Shown piece after piece: positions 15,647-23,304 of a stretch of DNA of 55,032 bases. The stretch covers positions 1-55,032 of the forward strand of contig URTM01000017.1 in the NCBI GenBank assembly GCA_900550865.1. The letters are read 5' to 3'. The DNA is from an uncultured Dorea sp. Its GTDB lineage: Bacteria; Bacillota; Clostridia; Lachnospirales; Lachnospiraceae. The notes below the pieces were generated by a model that was not told the DNA's origin, ran no database searches, and was given only the letters and a program-made list of their open reading frames with translations. Both the position numbers and the translations under genes were made by a program. The first letter of the stretch is position 1; the number at the start of each line of letters is the position of its first letter.

Positions 15647-16486
15647 TTATACCTCGTAACTGAAATTGTCGATGAGCCGGGTCTTTCCGATGTAAACTGC
15701 CATAGCAACCAGGACGTCGGCATTTACAGCGTCAACAGGCTGCATGCTGAGTGCATCAACCATGGATACGTAATCGATACGTGCCAGCGGTTCACCGTTT
15801 ATGATCTCACACATCGGTTCTAATACTTCAGATGCTGAAATACCATTCCGGATCAGTTCCTGACCTTTTTTTACAGCTTTTGAAAGGCAGAGGGCAGCTT
15901 TGCGTTCTTCGCAGCTTAAGTATGTATTACGGGAAGATTTGGCAAGTCCGTCTTCTTCACGTACGATCGGGCATCCGACGATCTGGATATCAAAGTTCAG
16001 ATCCAGAACCATTTTACGGATGATAGCAAGCTGCTGTGCATCTTTCTGTCCAAAGTAAGCACGGTCCGGTTTTACGATGTTAAATAACTTTGATACAACG
16101 GTACACACCCCTTTGAAATGGATCGGACGTGTCTTGCCGCACAGAGTATCAGATAAAGTATCGATACTGACAAATGCGTGGGGATCATGATACATTTCCG
16201 CCGGTGACGGGCAGAAGATCAGATCTGCTCCGATGCTTTCACAAAGTGCACTGTCGCGGTCAAAGTCTCTTGGATAAGCTTCCAGATCTTCATTCGGTCC
16301 AAACTGTGTCGGATTGACGAAATCAGATACAACAACGATATCATTTTCCTCGCGGCAGCGGCGGATCAGACTGGCATGTCCCTCGTGGAGATATCCCATA
16401 GTAGGGACAAGACCGATGGTCTTACCTTCTTTCTTCCAGTTATTTACGAGTTCTCTTGTTTTTTCAATTGTGTTAGTTACCTGCAT
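15647..16486 (-). CDS. panC: Pantothenate synthetase
   Basis: This 279-residue enzyme joins pantoate and beta-alanine using ATP to form pantothenate in the cytoplasm. Family motifs are VPTMGYLHEGH (the HxGH-type nucleotide motif), DFVNPTQFGPNEDL and YFGQKDAQQLAIIRKMV. An AAAGGAGAAT ribosome site precedes the start. It is the second gene of panD-panC-transporter. Confidence 0.97.
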   Translation of the reverse strand: MQVTNTIEKTRELVNNWKKEGKTIGLVPTMGYLHEGHASLIRRCREENDIVVVSDFVNPTQFGPNEDLEAYPRDFDRDSALCESIGADLIFCPSPAEMYHDPHAFVSIDTLSDTLCGKTRPIHFKGVCTVVSKLFNIVKPDRAYFGQKDAQQLAIIRKMVLDLNFDIQIVGCPIVREEDGLAKSSRNTYLSCEERKAALCLSKAVKKGQELIRNGISASEVLEPMCEIINGEPLARIDYVSMVDALSMQPVDAVNADVLVAMAVYIGKTRLIDNFSYEV

Positions 16487-16592
16487 TGGTATTCTCCTTT
16501 ATTCGTTATAATTCGGAGAGTTCTCTTCTGAATACACTGTGATCTCAGGTGATTGCATGCAAAAAAATACGTTGTGATAATTGAGTATCTTT

Positions 16593-16985
16593 TTATTCCA
16601 TGTCTTTTAACAGTCCGTGACGTTCATAATTGGTCACGCGGCTTACCTTGTTCTCCTCATCTACGAATACAACCGCAGGTTTGTGTTCTTTTGCTTCATC
16701 CGGCGTATACTGTCCGTAAGCCATGATGATGATCTTATCTCCGGTACTGACACATCTTGCAGCAGCTCCGTTTAAGCAGATCATTCCACTCCCACGCTGT
16801 CCGCTGATGGTGTACGTTTCGAAACGGCTTCCGTTGTTTACATCAACGATCTGGACTTTCTCATATTCGAGAATTCCAGCAGCCTCCAGTAATGCTTCAT
16901 CCACCGTAATGCTTCCTACATAATCAAGTTCTGCCTGAACGACAGTAGCGCGGTGGATCTTTCCTTTTAATAATTCAAGTGTCAT
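16593..16985 (-). CDS. panD: Aspartate 1-decarboxylase
   Basis: This 130-residue pyruvoyl enzyme converts aspartate to beta-alanine. The self-cleavage site is the Gly-Ser bond in YVGSITVDE near residue 25, where the serine becomes the pyruvoyl group. GQRGSGMICLNGAAAR is the conserved second block. It is the first gene of the pantothenate operon, with a 106-base gap before panC. Confidence 0.97.
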   Translation of the reverse strand: MTLELLKGKIHRATVVQAELDYVGSITVDEALLEAAGILEYEKVQIVDVNNGSRFETYTISGQRGSGMICLNGAAARCVSTGDKIIIMAYGQYTPDEAKEHKPAVVFVDEENKVSRVTNYERHGLLKDME

Positions 16986-17149
16986 CTCATATATCCTTTC
17001 CTTTTAAGGAAAAAAATTCAGCCAGAATATATCTGGTCCTGAGTCTTATTTCCTGAAAATATAAGCTCATTTTTGTTGAAAATTATGAGATTCCAGTGAT
17101 TCAGTTCTGAGTATGGTTCTGTCAGGGACAGATACCGTCTCCGCTGTTC

Positions 17150-17178
17150 ATTATAAAAAGGCAGAAAAGGTATGTCAA
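17150..17178 (-). promoter_or_regulatory. Consensus promoter of the panD-panC-panS operon
   Basis: On the minus strand TTGACA (17178-17173), a 17-base spacer and TATAAT (17155-17150) match the consensus exactly. The implied leader before panD is about 157 bases, long enough for a regulatory RNA; only a short hairpin (CCAGA/TCTGG, 17022-17036) is obvious in it. Confidence 0.85.
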
Positions 17179-17191
17179 TCTATGTATACGG

Positions 17192-17236
17192 AAAAAAACA
17201 GAACCGGATTTCTGAAATTATAAATCCGGTTCTGTA
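17192..17236 (-). terminator. Terminator of the HgdB-activase operon
   Basis: CAGAACCGGATTT (17199-17211) pairs with AAATCCGGTTCTG (17222-17234). The A-run at 17192-17198 is the T-run on the minus strand. Confidence 0.88.
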
Positions 17237-17246
17237 TTATTTCTTA

Positions 17247-18011
17247 TTATCTTTTTTTCTTTTCCTTTGCAAGGAGTGCGGCACCAAGTGCACCCGCATA
17301 TCTTCCATGTTCGGTAGGAGATACGGTCTGTCCGAGTTTCTGTGAGAGAATCTTCGTAAAGTAGGTGCTGTTACTGAGTCCGCCTGTCAGGATGACCTTG
17401 TCCGGGAGATTCTTCTTCATGGCAAGCTGTGCCACCTTGTTCGCAACAGAATCTACAACTCCGGCAGCAATATCTTCGCGCTTCTGGCCTTCCCCGATAT
17501 AGTTGATCACTTCGGATTCGGCAAATACAGTACACAGAGAACTGATCGGAAGAACGGTTCCTGCGTCAGCCATGTCAAACAGTTCCTGAAGTGTTACGCC
17601 CAGACGGTTTGCCATGATTTCCAGAAACTTACCGGTTCCTGCGGAACACTTGTCGTTCATCTGGAAGTCCTGCACCATACCGCCGGACACCAGGATGATC
17701 TTGGTATCCTGTCCGCCGACATCGATAATTGCACATTCATCACCGGCCATCTCACGGCCGCCTCTTGCATGGCAGGTAATCTCTGTGATAACATGATCAG
17801 CAAAATCTACGGCAACACGTCCATATCCAGTCGCAACAACTTTGGAATCCTCTGACAGTACATCGACACCGTCTTCAAGCAGACGATCCCTGATCGTCTG
17901 GCAGGTCTCCTTGCTGCTCCATCCGGTCGGAAGTACAAAATATATGTCGTGATCTCCTTTCACAACGACTTTGGATGCGGTAGATCCGATATCAATTCCA
18001 ATATAATTCAT
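17247..18011 (-). CDS. Acyl-CoA dehydratase activase (HgdC/BadF ATPase family)
   Basis: This 254-residue ASKHA-fold ATPase forms a homodimer around one [4Fe-4S] cluster and injects an electron into its HgdB-family partner with ATP hydrolysis. The phosphate loop is GIDIGSTASKVVV, the second is IDVGGQDTKI, and the cluster cysteines are Cys122 (NDKCSAGTG) and Cys160 (SSLCTVFAESE). A GAGGAAA site precedes the start. It is the last gene of the unit 20893-17247 and the only activase in the window, so it may serve all three HgdB-type proteins. Confidence 0.95.
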   Translation of the reverse strand: MNYIGIDIGSTASKVVVKGDHDIYFVLPTGWSSKETCQTIRDRLLEDGVDVLSEDSKVVATGYGRVAVDFADHVITEITCHARGGREMAGDECAIIDVGGQDTKIILVSGGMVQDFQMNDKCSAGTGKFLEIMANRLGVTLQELFDMADAGTVLPISSLCTVFAESEVINYIGEGQKREDIAAGVVDSVANKVAQLAMKKNLPDKVILTGGLSNSTYFTKILSQKLGQTVSPTEHGRYAGALGAALLAKEKKKR

Positions 18012-18040
18012 AAATTCTTTCCTCGCTTAACTCTAATTTT

Positions 18041-18301
18041 TTAACAATATTTGTCCCGCCGTGGATTAATATCCCGTTCAATGGCGGCAATTTTCAAAAT
18101 CTCAATATGATTCTCGTCGATGAATTTCCGGATCGCTTCCAGATCCTCTTCTCTGACGAGCAGTGAGATACCGCAGCACTTACTGGCTACGCGCGGCGTA
18201 GGAGCGATGGTGGCCTTGATACCGGCTTCTTTTAATATCCCATACAGACGCATCCCGTTGTCATGATTGGGAAATAATACATAATGCTGTATCTTTTGCA
18301 T
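18041..18301 (-). CDS. DUF3343 protein (putative Se/S carrier)
   Basis: This 86-residue small soluble protein has the family's adjacent cysteines in SKCCGISLL. DUF3343 is annotated as a putative selenium/sulfur carrier because of its genomic association with selenium and molybdenum-hydroxylase genes; its biochemistry is unproven. It lies between the HgdB-like gene (20-base gap) and the activase (29-base gap), upstream of which is a cysteine desulfurase. A sulfur- or selenium-transfer job for the cluster of the HgdB-like protein is therefore plausible. Confidence 0.85.
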   Translation of the reverse strand: MQKIQHYVLFPNHDNGMRLYGILKEAGIKATIAPTPRVASKCCGISLLVREEDLEAIRKFIDENHIEILKIAAIERDINPRRDKYC

Positions 18302-18320
18302 GATCTGTTACCTCGGTTAC

Positions 18321-19598
18321 TTATTTGTTATCTAACATTTCGATAAATGCACTGATTCTGGTACGAAGCTGTCCGGCGTCACTGTCGGTGTAATCCGTTT
18401 CGATTCCAAGAACAGGGATACCGGCTTCTTTCATTGCTTTCTCTACAAAATATCCCTCGGTATCATACAGGTTACAGAACTTAAGGTTCACATCAATGAT
18501 ACCATCAACTTTGTATTCTTTTGCAAGACGTAAGATGTCATCGATACGTCCTTCATTCGGTGTGAAGCATGCACAGTTGATCTTCATGTATCTTTCGGCC
18601 AGAGCCATGTACTGGTCTTCCAGGGTTGTCTTGCTTTCATCAACAAGATTTTCGAAATATCTGGTTCCGGTACACATCTCTTCGCAGACGATCGCTGCTC
18701 CGCTGGTCTCTACAATATTATGAAGCTTCCAGTTCGGAATTGCAAGAGGAGTTCCGGTCAGCATGATACGTTTGGTTCCGGCAGGAACAACACTCACACC
18801 GTCTTTCACTCTCTGATCCAGTTCGTCGCATAACTTGTTTGTCATCTGTGTAAATCTTGCAGGATCATCATAGAATGCAATCTGAGAGATCAGAAGCACA
18901 TCACATCCGCTGATCGGAAGATTCTCATTCTTGCGCAGGTTATAAAGACGTTCCAGGGCTTTTCGTTTATTATTAATTAAGGTAATGCTTTCTGCCAGTT
19001 TTTCAGCAGTTACTTCATTTCCGGTAAATTCTTCCACGACATTCTTAAATGTCTCGATTTCTTCTGCCCAGGCTTTGATGTCTTTGGCGCGCTTCATCTG
19101 TGGAAGATCCATCACATGTAACGGTACATCTTTGGAAAGAATCTCCCATGCTTTCTTCTTACCATCGCAGGTTGTCTCCCCAATGAACATATCTGCGATA
19201 CGGAAGAATGGACAGGTACGGTCAAGACGTGCACCAACAGAGGCCTTGATCAGTGGACAGGTATTGGCAGGAAGGACTTTCTCTCCGCCAGGAACCCAGA
19301 ACTGGGAACCTCCACATAATCCGGTTGCGATCGCATCTGCTGCGAATACGATCTCATCTGGTACATAGACACAGAATGTACCGAATACTTTGCCGCCTTT
19401 TTTCTGATGCTCGATCAGTTCAGCAGGGCGGATACCGTGAATATCAGCAACTACCATATTATAATAGTCCATAGAATCCGGACGGTTTTCCTGTGATAAA
19501 AATACATCCCCAAATGCCTGTGGGAGCACTGCACAGAGCTGGTCATGCAGCTCTACATCCATCCCAAGTTCTTCCCACATTTTACGATAATCAGCCAT
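18321..19598 (-). CDS. HgdB-family protein, double-cubane-cluster type
   Basis: This 425-residue protein contains the family cysteines Cys76, 95, 114, 129 and 144 (ANTCPLIKASVG, DRTCPFF, GETTCDGKKK), plus Cys309 (EEMCTGTRYFEN), Cys342/344 and Cys375. It pairs with a DUF3343 protein and an activase but with no second dehydratase subunit and no CoA-transferase. This is the layout of the double-cubane cluster proteins described from Carboxydothermus, which catalyse ATP-dependent reductions of small molecules and whose physiological substrate is unknown. The start at 19598 is set by GGAGGT eight bases upstream; a longer frame adds 28 unlikely residues. It is only a distant paralogue of the two other HgdB proteins here. 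Confidence 0.9.
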   Translation of the reverse strand: MADYRKMWEELGMDVELHDQLCAVLPQAFGDVFLSQENRPDSMDYYNMVVADIHGIRPAELIEHQKKGGKVFGTFCVYVPDEIVFAADAIATGLCGGSQFWVPGGEKVLPANTCPLIKASVGARLDRTCPFFRIADMFIGETTCDGKKKAWEILSKDVPLHVMDLPQMKRAKDIKAWAEEIETFKNVVEEFTGNEVTAEKLAESITLINNKRKALERLYNLRKNENLPISGCDVLLISQIAFYDDPARFTQMTNKLCDELDQRVKDGVSVVPAGTKRIMLTGTPLAIPNWKLHNIVETSGAAIVCEEMCTGTRYFENLVDESKTTLEDQYMALAERYMKINCACFTPNEGRIDDILRLAKEYKVDGIIDVNLKFCNLYDTEGYFVEKAMKEAGIPVLGIETDYTDSDAGQLRTRISAFIEMLDNK

Positions 19599-19738
19599 TT
19601 TAAAATACCTCCTTATAGTGTAATTGATCCGATTGTATCGATAAGATAACCGTAACACTTTTAGGGGGATGGGGCAATGCATACCGGGAGAATTGGTTAT
19701 AGATAATTCACAAGTTCAATAGAATATATCTATGAATT

Positions 19739-20893
19739 CTATACTGAGAACAATTCTCGAAATCCGTCAATGCACCGGTCGATTTCTTCCGTGGTATTGA
19801 AGTGGCTGAAGGCGAAACGGATCGTTCCCTGCGGCATGGTATGTAAGGTCTGATGCGCCATCGGAGCACAGTGGAGACCGACCCTTGTCATGATTCCGTA
19901 ATCCTGTTCCAGTGCAAATGCGATCTGCGCATTGTCATATTCCGGAAAGTTGAGGGACACGACAGCAAGGCGGTCCTTAAGTGATGTTCTGCCGGCAATG
20001 TGTGCCTGTGGAATTTCCTGTATTTTTTCAAGAAAGTATCCGGTCAGTTCCATTTTTTTCTGATGGATGGCGGGAATTCCAAGCTCCTCCAGATACGTCA
20101 GGGCGGCGTGCAGCCCGATGATGCCCGGAAGATTCAACGTGCCGCTTTCATACTTGTCCGGGAGATAGTCCGGCATAAGGAGTGAATCCGACTGGCTTCC
20201 GGTTCCGCCTGCGATCAGAGGTGTCAGTTCCTGATCCAATGCTTCGGAGATCAGGAAACCACCGATACCCTGAGGACCAAGAAGCCCTTTGTGTCCGGTA
20301 AATGCGAGAAAATCAATGTTACATTCCTGCATGTCGATATCAACAGAACCGGCACTCTGGGCAGTATCCACGGCAAAAAAGAGATGATGACGTCTGCAGA
20401 TCTCACCGATTTCGCGGATCGGAAGAATCGTTCCGCATACGTTGGAAGCGTGAAGCATGATTACCGCTTTTGTCTCGGGACGGATCAGGGTTTCGACAGA
20501 TTCCGGATGCGTGGTACCATCTGTTTCTGCAGGGATCGTCGTGTAATGAATGTCCTGTGAAGCAAGCTGGCAGAGCGGACGCATCACGGCATTATGTTCC
20601 AGACTGCTGACCAGTACATGGTCTCCGGGTTTCAGGAGTCCTTTGATCAGATAATTCAGGGAATAAGTGATCCCCGGTGTGAATATGACATGCCTGGAAT
20701 CCGGTGCATGAAAAAGTCTGGCAAGCTGCATGCGTGTGAGAAGTACCTGACTTTCCAGTTCGTAGGCACCTTCATAATTTCCCCGGTTGATATTGAAGGC
20801 ACCGGACTCTAAAAGTTCTGCCATAGAAGAGGCAACTTGGGGTGCTTTCGGCCAGGATGTGCTGCCGTTGTCAAAATATATGTTTCGTTCCAT
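19739..20893 (-). CDS. Cysteine desulfurase-family PLP enzyme (class V)
   Basis: This 384-residue aminotransferase class V protein probably releases sulfur (or selenium from selenocysteine) as a protein-bound persulfide. It begins with IYFDNGSTSWPKAP. The PLP lysine lies in FTGHKGLLGPQGIGG, and the candidate catalytic cysteine is in GLHCAPMAH. It resembles the EF2568 subgroup associated with selenium-dependent molybdenum hydroxylase loci (family knowledge, not tested here). The start at 20893 has GGAGG seven bases upstream. It is the first gene before the HgdB-DUF3343-activase run, separated by 140 bases. Confidence 0.88.
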   Translation of the reverse strand: MERNIYFDNGSTSWPKAPQVASSMAELLESGAFNINRGNYEGAYELESQVLLTRMQLARLFHAPDSRHVIFTPGITYSLNYLIKGLLKPGDHVLVSSLEHNAVMRPLCQLASQDIHYTTIPAETDGTTHPESVETLIRPETKAVIMLHASNVCGTILPIREIGEICRRHHLFFAVDTAQSAGSVDIDMQECNIDFLAFTGHKGLLGPQGIGGFLISEALDQELTPLIAGGTGSQSDSLLMPDYLPDKYESGTLNLPGIIGLHAALTYLEELGIPAIHQKKMELTGYFLEKIQEIPQAHIAGRTSLKDRLAVVSLNFPEYDNAQIAFALEQDYGIMTRVGLHCAPMAHQTLHTMPQGTIRFAFSHFNTTEEIDRCIDGFRELFSV

Positions 20894-20913
20894 AGAAAAA
20901 CCTCCATGATTTA

Positions 20914-20930
20914 TATGATACAATACCATA
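20914..20930 (-). promoter_or_regulatory. Dyad upstream of the cysteine desulfurase
   Basis: TATGATA CAA TACCATA is a 7-3-7 dyad with one mismatch, about 20 bases before the start of the minus-strand gene. It is a candidate repressor site. No clear -35 box was found. The gap 20894-21309 also holds TATCCG ATA CGGATA (20993-21007). Apart from these and the plus-strand promoter at 21242 I see nothing coding in it. Confidence 0.35.
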
Positions 20931-21241
20931 AGCTCTGCAATAGGAAGAACGCTGGCTGCAGTGATATGCTAGACCAATGATGTATTACAGAGTATCCGAT
21001 ACGGATATTGTAACAGATTTCCGGAGTGTCGTGTATAGAATAAGCTGTATAAGAAAGAGAAAGGCTGGATATCAGGTTGATTTTAGTGACCAAATGTCCA
21101 GGTGCACTCTGGATCATTCAGATATATAAGAAATAGAATATGAGAGAATAAAAAATAGAAAAAACAAATAAAGACTATAGATAATGCAGATAAGATGAAA
21201 CGATTTATTAATATTTCCTATTAGGTAAAAATATGTTCAAG

Positions 21242-21272
21242 TGGTATGATAATTTTATGAAAAAAATTATCA
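21242..21272 (+). promoter_or_regulatory. Extended -10 promoter and dyad before the stand-alone HgdB gene
   Basis: TGGTATGAT (21242-21250) is an extended -10 element with a weak -35. A perfect dyad TGATAATTTT (21247-21256) / AAAATTATCA (21263-21272) overlaps it and the likely start point, as an operator would. AAAAATTATCAA is shared with the feoAB promoter (12140-12151). Confidence 0.55.
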
Positions 21273-21309
21273 AAGAATAAAAAAAGGAAAAGTACGGAGG
21301 AATTTTATT

Positions 21310-22461
21310 ATGGAGTTAATTAAAGAACTACCAGAAGTGTTTGAAGAATTTGCTGAGCAGCGTCAGAAATCATTTATGGCAATGAAAGGGTTAAAAGATC
21401 AGGGAGTTCCGGTTGTGGGCGCATATTGTACCTATTTCCCCGCAGAGATCGCAAGAGCAATGGGAGCGGTTACGGTTGGATTATGTTCCGTATCCGACGA
21501 GACGATCCCGGATGCAGAGAAGGATCTGCCAAAGAACTTATGTCCACTGATCAAATCAAGCTATGGATTTGCCAAGACAGATAAATGTCCGTTCTTCTAT
21601 TTCTCAGATGTAGTTGTTGGGGAGACTACCTGTGACGGAAAGAAGAAAATGTATGAGTACATGTCAGATTTCAAAGATGTATTCGTAATGGAACTGCCAA
21701 ACACACAGAGCGAGATGGCGCTGCAGCTCTGGAAGAGTGAGCTGATCCGCTTCAAAGAATATCTGGAGAAGAAATTCGGTGTAGAGATCACAGATGAAGC
21801 AGTATCAGAGGCAGTAAAAGAAGAAAATAAAGTAAGAAGAGCAATGAAAGACCTGTATCATGTCATGGCACTTGATCCGGCACCAATCAAAGGTGGTGAC
21901 CTGTTCAAAGTATTATACGGAAGCGGATTCAAATTCGACCGTAAAGCAATCCCGGCAGAGATTGAAGCTATGAAAGACAAGATTGAAAAAGAATACGAAG
22001 AAGGCAAGAGACTCGATAAGATGCCTCGTATCCTGATCACCGGATGTCCGATCGGCGGAGCAACTGAGAAAGTAATCCGTGCCGTAGAAGACAACGGCGG
22101 AGTTGTAGTAGCATTCGAGAACTGCAACGGAGCAAAATCCTTCGACAAATTAGTAGACGAAGAGAATCCGGATGTATACGATGCACTGGCAAGACGTTAC
22201 CTGAACATCGGCTGTTCCGTAATGACACCGAATCCAAACAGACTGGACCTTCTGGACCGCCTGATCGACGAATTCAAGGTAGACGGAGTTGTTGAGATGA
22301 CACTGCAGGCATGTCATACATATAATGTAGAGTCACTGGCAATCCGTAAATTCGTGAATGAGAAGAAGGGCATTCCGTACATTAATGTAGAGACGGATTA
22401 TTCGCAGGCGGATATCGGGCAGTTGAATACTCGAATTGCGGCATTTATAGAGATGCTGTAG
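21310..22461 (+). CDS. Stand-alone HgdB-family Fe-S protein
   Basis: This 383-residue 2-hydroxyacyl-CoA dehydratase-family protein aligns from end to end, without gaps, to residues 1-383 of the HgdB-PucR fusion, with about half the positions identical by eye. Cys40, 59, 78, 93, 108, 246, 272, 302 and 335 are conserved; motifs include NLCPLIKSSYGFA, DKCPFF and GETTCDGKKKMYE. There is no partner subunit, CoA-transferase or activase next to it, so a classical fermentative 2-hydroxyacyl-CoA dehydration is unlikely. GGAGG lies nine bases before the ATG. Structured element copy 2 begins ten bases after the stop. It could act as a single-gene reductase activated by the protein at 17247. Confidence 0.92.
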   Translation: MELIKELPEVFEEFAEQRQKSFMAMKGLKDQGVPVVGAYCTYFPAEIARAMGAVTVGLCSVSDETIPDAEKDLPKNLCPLIKSSYGFAKTDKCPFFYFSDVVVGETTCDGKKKMYEYMSDFKDVFVMELPNTQSEMALQLWKSELIRFKEYLEKKFGVEITDEAVSEAVKEENKVRRAMKDLYHVMALDPAPIKGGDLFKVLYGSGFKFDRKAIPAEIEAMKDKIEKEYEEGKRLDKMPRILITGCPIGGATEKVIRAVEDNGGVVVAFENCNGAKSFDKLVDEENPDVYDALARRYLNIGCSVMTPNPNRLDLLDRLIDEFKVDGVVEMTLQACHTYNVESLAIRKFVNEKKGIPYINVETDYSQADIGQLNTRIAAFIEML

Positions 22462-22470
22462 GTTTTCTAG

Positions 22471-22844
22471 TTAATTCATCATCGTGGCTTACCCCGGTCC
22501 ATGAGAAAGAGTTGGTATCCTGTTGCTGGCTAAGATTCCACGATGAAGAAGTTATAAGGGCGTCAGAATTTTTTAAAAGCACCCGAAATATATGCCAAAC
22601 TCGCCGTTCGGCTCAAACAGTGGCACATATTCCGGGTAACGAAAATTCTGGCGCCCTAACAACTTCTAGTCATCGCTCCATATACGCCTGCAACAGGATA
22701 CCAACTCTTTCTCATGTCGTGATTGGCCAATGATAGTGAATTCAATAGAAGAACAGTAATCTTTGTGTGTAACCGGGAAGTTGTGGTGAAGGCCTTGATT
22801 TTCCAACTTTTATTCCGGTCCGGGTAGCCAGTTTAGTGAATTAA
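22471..22844 (+). ncRNA. Structured element, copy 2 (variable long-helix family)
   Basis: The ends are a perfect inverted pair, TTAATTCA (22471-22478) and TGAATTAA (22837-22844). A perfect 26-bp helix (22501-22526 with 22690-22715) is followed inside by further helices (22541-22572 with 22642-22675), forming an arm of more than 200 bases. After the arm come GTCGTGATTGG (22716-22726), a GTGTAACC block whose ACCGG/AAGTTG pair with CAACTT/CCGGT, and GTCCGGGTAGCCA (22818-22830). The order and the last blocks match copy 1 at 9345-9634, whereas the long helix has an unrelated sequence. No reading frame of interest is present. Confidence 0.62.
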
Positions 22845-22858
22845 GTAGAAAAAATCTA

Positions 22859-22916
22859 TTGACAACGCACCAAGGAATGCTATAATTAAAACAAACATAT
22901 GAATAACTGTTCATAT
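22859..22916 (+). promoter_or_regulatory. Promoter and ArsR/SmtB-type operator of the Zn/Cd efflux operon
   Basis: TTGACA (22859-22864), 16 bases, TATAAT (22881-22886). Just downstream, ATATGAATAACTGTTCATAT (22897-22916) is a dyad of the ATGAA...TTCAT type bound by SmtB/CadC/CzrA repressors. The CadC-like gene at 25191 is the obvious partner. Confidence 0.85.
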
Positions 22917-22959
22917 ATTCAATTAATTAAACAACGAAAAAAGAAAGGAAGTATTTATC

Positions 22960-23178
22960 ATGAAAAAAACTTACAAAATCGATGTAGACTGCGCAAACTG
23001 TGCAAATAAGATGGAGCAGGCAGCTAAGAACACGGACGGAGTAAAGGACGCAACTGTGAACTTTATGATGTTAAAGATGATCGTGGAATTTGAAGAAGGT
23101 ACAGATCCTAAGAAAGTAATGAAGGATGTACAGAAGAACTGTAAAATTGTAGAAGATGACTGTGAGATCTTCCTGTAA
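22960..23178 (+). CDS. Free-standing HMA metal-binding protein
   Basis: This 72-residue protein consists of one heavy-metal-associated domain with metal cysteines 11 and 14 in DVDCANCANKME. The DxDCxxC form is typical of Zn/Cd/Pb pumps rather than copper chaperones. It stands first in the operon, before a P-type ATPase that lacks an N-terminal HMA domain of its own, so it looks like the pump's metal-binding domain encoded separately. The promoter carries an ArsR-type operator. A small hairpin (CTTCATC/GATGAAG, 23243-23262) lies in the gap before the ATPase. Confidence 0.88.
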   Translation: MKKTYKIDVDCANCANKMEQAAKNTDGVKDATVNFMMLKMIVEFEEGTDPKKVMKDVQKNCKIVEDDCEIFL

Positions 23179-23304
23179 GAGAGAATGCCCATAAAGACGG
23201 GATTTACACAGTATTTTTTGAAGGAAAATGATTGTGAAGCGGCTTCATCAGGCAGGATGAAGAAGCGTTGAGAAGAGTGGCAAGGAGAAAGGCTGGGGGA
23301 AGAT

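Noticed and set aside
18321..19598. Calling this and the other HgdB proteins 2-hydroxyglutaryl- or lactoyl-CoA dehydratase subunits
   Set aside because: Those enzymes need two related subunits and normally a CoA-transferase nearby. Here each HgdB-type gene stands singly, so only the family name is safe.
22471..22844. Insertion sequence or retron at the structured element
   Set aside because: No transposase or reverse transcriptase frame is in or beside it, and no flanking target duplication is clear. It is kept as a structured element of unknown type.
23179..23304. A lost or very short gene between the HMA protein and the Zn/Cd pump
   Set aside because: Only short frames without ribosome sites and one small hairpin are visible.
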